DNA of 6,627 nt, from positions 1 through 6,627 of the forward strand of contig JAJAYN010000352.1 of NCBI GenBank assembly GCA_026786225.1. Direction: 5' to 3'. This document shows positions 1 to 4,956 of the stretch, in pieces; position 1 is the first letter of the stretch, and every line of letters starts with the position of its first letter. The notes beneath the pieces are model-generated. The model searched no databases. It was not told the origin of the DNA and worked only from the letters and a program-made list of their open reading frames with translations. A program made the translations under genes and the position numbers. Source of the DNA: Burkholderiales bacterium (GTDB lineage Bacteria > Pseudomonadota > Gammaproteobacteria > Burkholderiales > Usitatibacteraceae).

Positions 1-658
1 CACCTGTATCACGACTCTTGGCACTTACGATGCCGGCAGTCACGGTATTTTCAAAGCCAAAAGGTGAACCGATCGCAAGTACCCATTCGCCAACGCGCAC
101 CTTGTCCGAATCCCCAATATTGAGTTTGGGCAATCCAGTTGTGTCGATCTTAAGTACAGCTACGTCGGTGCGCTCGTCGGTGCCGATGACCTTTGCTTTG
201 AATTCGCGTTTATCGGTCAGTGACACGGTAACTTCATCTGCGCGTTGTACTACATGCGCATTGGTAATCACATAGCCATCAGCGGAAATAATGAATCCGG
301 ACCCTTTGCCCAGATCCCGCAACGGTGCTTCCTGATTCGGGTTGGGCTGCCGCGGATTTCGGCGTGGCGTATTGGGCGTATTTGGATTGGCACGAGGATT
401 TGGCATTGCGTCCGGCGGCATGAACCGGCGGAAAAATTCATACATGTCATTCTCGTCAAGCTGCTGCTGTCCGCGTTGATTACCGGCTCTGGCTTTTGTA
501 CTCACGTTGACAACAGCCGGCCCGTGTTTTTCGACCAACTCAGTGAAATCCGGCAGGTCCTTGGCTAGAGCCGAAGGCACGACGAAAAACAGCGAACCAA
601 CCAGAATCAATGCTGAAACCATCATGCGCTGCAGGCGCAAATCATTACGTGTTGTCAT
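1..658 (-). CDS. degP: Periplasmic serine protease DegP/MucD family (N-terminal part, cut by window edge)
   Basis: Envelope-quality protease of the HtrA family that degrades misfolded periplasmic proteins. Only the first 219 residues are present; the catalytic Ser motif and PDZ domains lie beyond the left edge. Seen: a signal peptide at about residues 1-32 (hydrophobic VSALILVGSLFFVV, then ALA before KDLPDF); the start of the trypsin-like domain with PAVVNVS (48-54); GKGSGFIISADGYVITNAHV (117-136) with catalytic His135; DERTDVAVLKID with catalytic Asp165; and AIGSPFGFENTVTAGIVSA (195-213). An Asn/Pro/Arg-rich low-complexity stretch (86-110) lies where HtrA proteins carry a variable loop. The ATG at 656-658 follows GGAG with 5 nt spacing. 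It is the last visible gene of the rpoE-rseA-rseB unit, as mucD is in the algU cluster of Pseudomonas. The family is certain; the DegP versus DegQ label is a convention here. Confidence 0.95.
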   Translation of the reverse strand, partial: MTTRNDLRLQRMMVSALILVGSLFFVVPSALAKDLPDFTELVEKHGPAVVNVSTKARAGNQRGQQQLDENDMYEFFRRFMPPDAMPNPRANPNTPNTPRRNPRQPNPNQEAPLRDLGKGSGFIISADGYVITNAHVVQRADEVTVSLTDKREFKAKVIGTDERTDVAVLKIDTTGLPKLNIGDSDKVRVGEWVLAIGSPFGFENTVTAGIVSAKSRDTG

Positions 659-663
659 ATTTT

Positions 664-667
664 CTCC
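664..667 (-). promoter_or_regulatory. Ribosome binding site of degP
   Basis: GGAG lies 5 nt upstream of the degP ATG (656-658) on the minus strand. It supports this start, which directly precedes the signal peptide. It sits 12 nt downstream of the hairpin at 680-700. Confidence 0.7.
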
Positions 668-679
668 ATTTAAAACAAC

Positions 680-700
680 TCGCCGGGACGTACCCGGCGA
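680..700 (-). terminator. GC-rich hairpin between rseB and degP (partial terminator or attenuator)
   Basis: On the minus strand, TCGCCGGG and CCCGGCGA form a perfect 8-bp stem around a 5-nt loop (TACGT). The stem is followed by GTTGTTTTAAA, an interrupted T run. It lies in the 82-nt gap after the rseB stop and 12 nt before the degP ribosome binding site. The stem is strong but the T tract is short, so partial termination, transcript-end stabilisation or a structure affecting degP translation are all possible. No sigma-E-like promoter was found between this hairpin and degP. Confidence 0.5.
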
Positions 701-740
701 AAACCGCTAAAAAACGAGGGCTCATTTGTGCAGCAGCAGC

Positions 741-1766
741 TTATCGCCTCTTCTGCATCACGCTGTCGGCAATCGCTTGCACTGCGGCGACCGGCACTTC
801 TCCCATCACTGTTACCTGGTGATCGGCAACGGGACGCATCGCGAACGCAATCGGGCTGTCATCGGTCATGCGAGCACCTGACGTTTGTAGATCACCCCGC
901 ATTGGCTCGACAAATACCGATACGTGCGAGAGGCCGTCAGAGAACACAAGCTGCGATACCGGGGCCGACCGACCGGCCATTGTACGAATCATCTCGGCTA
1001 CCTTCTTGAAACCGGCTGGGAGGTTAGCGACTTTCCAGCCGGTATCCGCTGCTGCATTGGCTGATTTGGCAGAGTCATTTGTTTGCCAACCGGGCAATTG
1101 CTCGAAACGGGATTTGAGGGACTGCTTTGCCACACTACGGCTTAAGTCAAGTTGCGTAAACATGAACTGTTCCAACATCTGGTTCCTATCGCTATAAAGA
1201 CGCGCCCTAAGCAAAAGACCGGTACCCAATTCTGCGCATAGTTTTTGCATATAACGCATCGCATCTCTGGGCTCCAGGATTACCCATTGGCAATCGAAGC
1301 CCGCGACACGCTCGACATTGCCAAGCGACACACGATAATTGTCCGCAATGAGCTTAGGGTTGCCGGAAATAAGGGACGGAAAGAAACGGCCGCTAATACG
1401 TCGGTCCACCCTGACTATCTTGGCATCGGGATGATAGCAAAACATCTCTTCATTGCGCCGGATGATCTCCGTCTGTGGGCCATCCAGCATTTCGAGTTTC
1501 TCGAGCTCCACTCCCTGGCGGTCGACCAGATGCGTGATGCGAGATGTACTCACACCGTCTGCAGTCTGTTGAATAAACACACCGGTGTAAGGCAATTCCC
1601 GAGCAGATTTTGCGATTCGGTCAAGCCATTCGCGGGCATCCAGCAGGGGAGGAGGAGACGCCGGCGACACTCTGTGACCAGTTTGAGCACCGGCAATGCC
1701 TGCAAATAGACCTGTGCCGGCAATAAGCGCAGCAAACACTGACTGTGACTTCGACCAACTTTTCAT
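741..1766 (-). CDS. rseB: Sigma-E factor regulatory protein RseB/MucB
   Basis: Periplasmic protein that binds the periplasmic part of RseA and shields it from the first protease, so damping the RpoE response until envelope damage signals arrive. 341 residues from ATG 1764-1766, close to family length. Residues 1-27 form a signal peptide (MKSWSKSQS, hydrophobic FAALIAGTGLFAGIAGA). The mature protein has the LolA-like MucB/RseB N-terminal domain (about 41-220, with AREWLDRIAKSARELPYTGV and later GFDCQWVILEPRDAMRY) and the smaller C-terminal domain (about 243-338, with GWKVANLPAGFKK and SDGLSHVSVFVEP). Cysteines are at 110, 159 and 177. The frame stays open upstream to a TTG at 1857-1859, but that would put 31 residues in front of the signal peptide. 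The chosen start has only a weak TGGA-type ribosome binding site. Confidence 0.93.
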   Translation of the reverse strand: MKSWSKSQSVFAALIAGTGLFAGIAGAQTGHRVSPASPPPLLDAREWLDRIAKSARELPYTGVFIQQTADGVSTSRITHLVDRQGVELEKLEMLDGPQTEIIRRNEEMFCYHPDAKIVRVDRRISGRFFPSLISGNPKLIADNYRVSLGNVERVAGFDCQWVILEPRDAMRYMQKLCAELGTGLLLRARLYSDRNQMLEQFMFTQLDLSRSVAKQSLKSRFEQLPGWQTNDSAKSANAAADTGWKVANLPAGFKKVAEMIRTMAGRSAPVSQLVFSDGLSHVSVFVEPMRGDLQTSGARMTDDSPIAFAMRPVADHQVTVMGEVPVAAVQAIADSVMQKRR

Positions 1767-1781
1767 TTCAATCCATGCACC

Positions 1782-1802
1782 AAAAAAACACACTCCCTGT
1801 GT
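1782..1802 (-). terminator. Weak hairpin with seven-T run upstream of rseB
   Basis: On the minus strand ACACA-GGGAG-TGTGT forms a perfect 5-bp stem (1798-1802 with 1788-1792) and is followed without a gap by a run of T (1782-1788, the first T shared with the stem). The stem has only two GC pairs, so termination would be inefficient at best. It ends 15 nt before the rseB start. Confidence 0.25.
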
Positions 1803-1867
1803 ATTGAGCCAGTCGCGACGCGTGACTTTGCGGCAGCTATTCAATTTTCCAACCGCCAACCATCACC

Positions 1868-1883
1868 GCAAACGCGCAAACGC
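1868..1883. repeat. 8-bp perfect tandem duplication in the rseA-rseB spacer
   Basis: GCAAACGC occurs twice head to tail (1868-1875 and 1876-1883, plus strand). The embedded CGCAA pentamer also occurs at 1867, 1875, 1881 and 1893. It is small and may be chance or replication slippage. Confidence 0.6.
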
Positions 1884-1898
1884 AATCGTATACGCAAT

Positions 1899-2438
1899 TC
1901 ATTTTCCTGCGGACAATGGAAGGCTGGTGCCACGTGCATCACGGCTTAGGGCCGCCGGCTGAAACGCGCCTGGGTTTGAAAACTGCCGATGCACGACCAG
2001 ATAATCATTCACCCTTACCTCTGCTGTCGTAGGTGGCGGCTTGTTCACCGAAACTGGTTTGGGCGCAACTTGTTGCACCAGTTGAACTGTTGAGACCTGC
2101 CCATTTTGCTGTTGAATAGCCACCACGCCAACCGCAGAAATAGTAATCACGGACGCTGCCATCGCCAAAGCAATGCGCGTGCGCTTTTCTACCGGCTGTT
2201 TAATCATCTGCGGAGTCAGGACAGTCGGCTCCAACGCCAACGCTGCAAAAATTGCATTAGTACTCGCATCATGAACATTCCCATGCCTGAGATCGTCACC
2301 TCGCAAGACTTCGCCGATGACGTGATAGACATCCCAGTGCGCGCGCGAGGCTTCGTCGCAGCCAAGCGATTTGATGACGGTCCGTGCTTGATGGTGATCA
2401 AGCTCACCATCCATCAAGGCAGATAATTTCTCGTTCAT
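1899..2438 (-). CDS. rseA: Anti-sigma-E factor RseA/MucA
   Basis: Inner-membrane anti-sigma factor that sequesters RpoE and frees it after regulated intramembrane proteolysis. 179 residues, shorter than E. coli RseA (216) and near P. aeruginosa MucA (194). The N-terminal cytoplasmic domain (1-85) opens with the family signature MNEKLSALMDGELD and has SRAHWDVYHVIGEVLRG at 31-47. One transmembrane helix at about 89-108 (ALAMAASVITISAVGVVAI) follows basic EKRTR. The periplasmic tail (109-179) starts Gln-rich (IQQQNGQVSTVQLVQQ). E. coli RseA also has periplasmic Gln-rich regions, which restrain RseP there; that role here is inference. A Pro-rich segment (KPPPTT) and VNDYLVVHRQFS follow. Start ATG 2436-2438 lies 1 nt after the rpoE stop and 8 nt after AGGAG, so translation is probably coupled to rpoE, keeping sigma and anti-sigma in balance. 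Confidence 0.95.
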   Translation of the reverse strand: MNEKLSALMDGELDHHQARTVIKSLGCDEASRAHWDVYHVIGEVLRGDDLRHGNVHDASTNAIFAALALEPTVLTPQMIKQPVEKRTRIALAMAASVITISAVGVVAIQQQNGQVSTVQLVQQVAPKPVSVNKPPPTTAEVRVNDYLVVHRQFSNPGAFQPAALSRDARGTSLPLSAGK

Positions 2439-2439
2439 T

Positions 2440-3039
2440 TCACCATCTCCTGTCCTTCGACGTACCCAATTGCGGTCTCAATTGTTCAGCCACTGCTTCA
2501 CGGGCACGAAAGATCCGCGACCGCACTGTCCCGATCGGACAATCCATGATCTGCGCGATTTCTTCGTAGCTCAGGCCGTCGATTTCACGCAGCGTGATCG
2601 CGGTTCGTAACTCCTCCGGCAATTTGTCGATTGTCGAGTTTACAATTTCGGCAATCTGCTTCGACATCAAAAGTGCATCTGGCGTTGCGTTATCACGCAA
2701 ACCTACCGCATCTTCAAAACTCTCTGCCTCCTCGGCATCGTAGCCTGTACTTGTCGGCGCGCGGCGCCCCTGACTGACCAGGTAGTTCTTTGCAGTATTC
2801 ACCGAGATACGATAGAGCCAAGTGTAGAACGCGCTGTCTCCACGGAAATTAGCCAGTGCGCGATAGGCTTTAATGAACGACTCCTGGGCAACATCCTGAA
2901 TTTCGTCCTGGTTGCGAATGATGCGTGATAGCAGACGCTCCACCTTGCGCTGATACTTGATCACCAACAGCTCGAATGCGCGTTTATCGCCCGCCTGTGC
3001 GCGCACTACCAATTGCTGATCGACTTCGCGATCACTCAT
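2440..3039 (-). CDS. rpoE: RNA polymerase sigma factor RpoE/AlgU (ECF, sigma-E)
   Basis: Extracytoplasmic-function sigma factor for the envelope stress regulon. From ATG 3037-3039 it has 199 residues (MSDREVDQQLVVRAQAGDKR), about the family's usual length. Region 2 spans about 22-92: FELLVIKYQRKVERL, then the core and -10 contact stretch DEIQDVAQESFIKAYRALANF, then TWLYRISVNTAKNYL. Region 4 spans about 137-187: DKLPEELRTAITLREIDGLS and the -35 helix-turn-helix YEEIAQIMDCPIGTVRSRIF. A short acidic linker (DAEEAESFEDA, 101-111) joins them. AGGG lies 10 nt before this ATG, a modest site. The same frame stays open 52 codons further up to an ATG (3193-3195) with a stronger Shine-Dalgarno, giving a 251-residue form; see that entry. 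It is first in rpoE-rseA-rseB-degP and divergent from nadB. The function is secure; the exact start is not. Confidence 0.96.
   Translation of the reverse strand: MSDREVDQQLVVRAQAGDKRAFELLVIKYQRKVERLLSRIIRNQDEIQDVAQESFIKAYRALANFRGDSAFYTWLYRISVNTAKNYLVSQGRRAPTSTGYDAEEAESFEDAVGLRDNATPDALLMSKQIAEIVNSTIDKLPEELRTAITLREIDGLSYEEIAQIMDCPIGTVRSRIFRAREAVAEQLRPQLGTSKDRRW
2447..2451 (-). promoter_or_regulatory. Ribosome binding site of rseA inside the rpoE 3' end
   Basis: AGGAG lies 8 nt before the rseA ATG, within the last rpoE codons. With the 1-nt gap between the rpoE stop and rseA start, it supports translational coupling of the pair. Confidence 0.75.
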
Positions 3040-3195
3040 CAACACTTTTCCCTGGTTCACCGCACGTGTTGCAGTGGTCGTTGCGCTTTCCAACCGCGAG
3101 AATACCTCAGTCGCCACTTTAGGCACCGGTTTGCTCTTTTGCGCCCTGCTGTTTAGCCCTACCACGTCGGGTATTATAAACGTCAACTCTGCCAT
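3040..3195 (-). other. Possible in-frame N-terminal extension or leader of RpoE
   Basis: The rpoE frame is open upstream of the conventional start for 52 codons, from ATG 3193-3195 (MAELTFIIPDVVGLN...) to GKVL just before MSDREVD. The ATG follows AGGGAGAG with 5 nt spacing, the better of the two rpoE Shine-Dalgarno sites. There is no stop between, so ribosomes starting here would make a 251-residue RpoE. The segment resembles no domain I recognise and has no signal peptide. In E. coli a leader peptide, rseD, precedes rpoE and is translationally coupled to it; an in-frame counterpart is conceivable but is inference. The alternative is chance read-through of an untranslated leader. Confidence 0.4.
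3173..3178 (-). promoter_or_regulatory. rpoE: Perfect TATAAT -10 box between the two possible rpoE starts
   Basis: The minus strand reads TATAAT at 3178-3173. No good -35 hexamer lies 16-18 nt upstream (that stretch reads about GCGGTG), and there is no extended -10 TG. If used, transcription would begin near 3166, downstream of the upper ATG, so that only the 199-residue RpoE could be made. Confidence 0.25.
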
Positions 3196-3200
3196 CACCG

Positions 3201-3208
3201 CTCTCCCT
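3201..3208 (-). promoter_or_regulatory. Strong Shine-Dalgarno for the upstream rpoE-frame ATG
   Basis: AGGGAGAG on the minus strand lies 5 nt before ATG 3193-3195. A GTG immediately before that ATG is too close to the site to be preferred. This is the main support for translation of the upstream segment. Confidence 0.5.
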
Positions 3209-3226
3209 GCCTAAGTTACACCAACG

Positions 3227-3253
3227 GAAACTTCCGCAAAACCAATCCTCAAA
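3227..3253 (+). promoter_or_regulatory. nadB: Candidate sigma-E-like promoter facing nadB
   Basis: The plus strand has GAAACTT at 3227-3233 (one mismatch to the sigma-E -35 GGAACTT), then 15 nt, then TCAAA at 3249-3253, which fits the loose sigma-E -10. The -35 sits in a 12-bp dyad (CGGAA-AC-TTCCG, 3225-3236), so the minus strand also shows a one-mismatch -35 (GGAAGTT) towards rpoE, but without a recognisable -10 at proper distance. Transcription would start near 3260. The match is by eye and such short motifs occur by chance. Confidence 0.25.
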
Positions 3254-3357
3254 GCCTGAAAACAGAAATCAAACCCGAACTAGTGACCCACCCGGCGAAA
3301 AATAGTTCATTCCCCGACCTGGCCAGCGAGCAAAGACTGGCCGCCTTGAGTTCACCG

Positions 3358-4953
3358 ATGAAACACTACGACGTACTGATTATTGGCAGCGGCCTAGCCG
3401 GCATGTCACTAGCACTAAGACTCGCGGAAACGCAAAAGGTTGCGTTGCTCACCAAACAAGCGCTTCTCGACGCCGCGAGCGCATGGGCGCAGGGCGGTAT
3501 CGCCGCTGTCCTGAGCGAAGAGGATTCCGCCGCCAATCACATTCGCGACACCCATATTGCCGGGGCCGGATTGTGCAACGATGCGGCGGTTCGCTTTGTG
3601 GTCGAACACGGTCGCAGTGCCGTGGAATGGCTGGTCGCACAAGGTGTGCCGTTTACGCGCGACGACCACAACGCAGCGGAACTTCACCTCACACGAGAAG
3701 GTGGACATTCTCACCGGCGCATCGTGCACGCGGCCGATGCAACTGGGCGTGCGGTGCAAAAGACACTGGTGCAGCAATTGAAATCGCATCCAAATGTCGA
3801 GATCCTGGAGCACCACCTCGCGGTCGATTTGATCACTTCGGCAAAACTTGGACGACTGAATGAAAATCGCTGCTACGGTGCCCACGCGTTGAACAACGTG
3901 ACGGGTACTGTGCATACGATCAACGCGCGCTTCACGGTGCTGGCCACTGGTGGCGCGGGCAAGGTCTATCTCTACACCACCAATCCAGACGTCGCCACCG
4001 GCGACGGTGTTGCGATGGGCTGGCGCGCAGGCTGCCGAGTCGCCAACATGGAGTTCATCCAGTTCCACCCGACTTGCCTCTACCATCCGCTTGCAAAATC
4101 GTATCTGATCACTGAGGCGGTTCGCGGCGAAGGCGGGTATCTATGCCTTCCGGACACGCGGGACAAGCACAAGGCAGGCGAACGATTCATGCCGCACCAC
4201 GACGTGCGCGCTGAGTTGGCTCCGCGCGACGTGGTTGCCCGCGCCATCGATTTTGAAATGAAAAAGCGCGGTCTTGATTTCGTCTACCTCGACATCTCTC
4301 ACAAGCCCGCCGATTTTCTGTTGGCGCACTTTCCCAACATCTACGAAAAATGCCTGTCGCTGGGTATCGATATCACCAAAGACCCAATTCCGGTGGTGCC
4401 TGCGGCACATTACACCTGTGGCGGCGTCGTCACCGACCTTCGCGGGCGCACCGATGTGGACGATCTGTATGCCATTGGTGAGGTCACCTGTACCGGACTG
4501 CACGGGGCTAACCGGCTCGCTAGTAACTCGCTACTTGAATGCCTGGTTTTTTCCGAAGCGGTCGCCGCCGACATGCTTACCCAGCCGCCACTGCCTTTGC
4601 TTCCCTTGCCAGCATGGGACGAAAGCCGTGTGACGAACGCCGATGAGGAAGTCATCATTTCGCACAATTGGGACGAGCTGCGCCGGTTCATGTGGGATTA
4701 CGTCGGTATCGTTCGTACCGATAAACGGCTTGAGCGCGCGATGCATCGCATCAATCTGCTGCAATCAGAAATCCACGATTACTACGCCAACTTTCGGATC
4801 TCAAACGACCTGATCGAACTACGCAATCTGGTCCAGACCGCCGAGTTGATCGTGCGCTGTGCACAGGCGCGCAAAGAAAGCCGCGGCTTGCATTACAGCC
4901 TCGATTACCCCGATCTCCTGCCGGACGCCATCGACACTGTGCTGGTGCCATAG
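3358..4953 (+). CDS. nadB: L-aspartate oxidase NadB
   Basis: Cytosolic FAD enzyme that oxidises L-aspartate to iminoaspartate, which NadA condenses with dihydroxyacetone phosphate to quinolinate, the start of de novo NAD synthesis. 531 residues from ATG 3358-3360 (E. coli NadB is 540). Seen: FAD-binding Rossmann motif DVLIIGSGLAGMS (5-17); SAWAQGGIAAV (41-51); TREGGHSHRRIVHAADATG (112-130); second FAD segment VLATGGAGKVY (194-204); FHPT (236-239); capping-domain EAVRGEGGYL; and catalytic-region residues APRDVVARA (Arg290), AAHYTCGGV (His351) and GANRLASNSLLE (Arg386). The flavoprotein C-terminal helical domain begins near 440 (LRRFMWDYVGIVRT). A GTG at 3283-3285 would add 25 residues of unlikely sequence; the chosen ATG precedes the FAD fold directly but has only a weak TTGAG upstream. 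It is divergent from rpoE, and nnr follows after 3 nt. Confidence 0.96.
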   Translation: MKHYDVLIIGSGLAGMSLALRLAETQKVALLTKQALLDAASAWAQGGIAAVLSEEDSAANHIRDTHIAGAGLCNDAAVRFVVEHGRSAVEWLVAQGVPFTRDDHNAAELHLTREGGHSHRRIVHAADATGRAVQKTLVQQLKSHPNVEILEHHLAVDLITSAKLGRLNENRCYGAHALNNVTGTVHTINARFTVLATGGAGKVYLYTTNPDVATGDGVAMGWRAGCRVANMEFIQFHPTCLYHPLAKSYLITEAVRGEGGYLCLPDTRDKHKAGERFMPHHDVRAELAPRDVVARAIDFEMKKRGLDFVYLDISHKPADFLLAHFPNIYEKCLSLGIDITKDPIPVVPAAHYTCGGVVTDLRGRTDVDDLYAIGEVTCTGLHGANRLASNSLLECLVFSEAVAADMLTQPPLPLLPLPAWDESRVTNADEEVIISHNWDELRRFMWDYVGIVRTDKRLERAMHRINLLQSEIHDYYANFRISNDLIELRNLVQTAELIVRCAQARKESRGLHYSLDYPDLLPDAIDTVLVP

Positions 4954-4956
4954 AAA

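Larger units (their letters stand above)
1767..1898. other. rseA-rseB intergenic spacer
   Basis: This 132-nt gap is long for a unit in which rpoE and rseA are only 1 nt apart. On the minus strand it holds, in order, four TTGCG pentamers within 31 bp right after the rseA stop (including an 8-bp perfect tandem duplication), then a weak hairpin with a seven-T run before rseB. No convincing promoter was seen. The rseB frame is open through 93 nt of it but lacks a credible start signal. Confidence 0.6.

Noticed and set aside
18..275. 85-codon plus-strand frame at the left edge
   Set aside because: Antisense to degP, which shows its catalytic His and Asp motifs in the opposite frame.
1245..1709. 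154-codon open frame on the plus strand opposite rseB
   Set aside because: Overlaps the rseB N-terminal domain completely and shows no domain or signal peptide.
1767..1859. TTG start for rseB that would add 31 residues
   Set aside because: It would place a polar segment before a good signal peptide, and no Shine-Dalgarno precedes the TTG. ATG 1764-1766 was chosen.
3172..3180. TATTAT/TATAAA on the plus strand as a nadB -10 box
   Set aside because: No -35 hexamer at proper spacing, and it would give a leader of about 180 nt; it is the reverse side of the minus-strand TATAAT.
3228..3235. Sigma-E promoter on the minus strand driving rpoE (GGAAGTT)
   Set aside because: The -35-like site is there because the dyad is symmetric, but no TCxxA-type -10 lies 15-17 nt downstream on that strand.
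3283..3357. GTG start for nadB that would add 25 residues
   Set aside because: The added residues are unlike the start of NadB proteins, which begin just before the FAD-binding fold. There is no good ribosome binding site for the GTG, though the ATG site is also weak, so this is not fully excluded.
3415..4086. 223-codon open frame on the minus strand opposite nadB
   Set aside because: It lies fully inside nadB, whose FAD and catalytic motifs are intact. The translation has no recognisable domain and no ribosome binding context, so it is a shadow frame.
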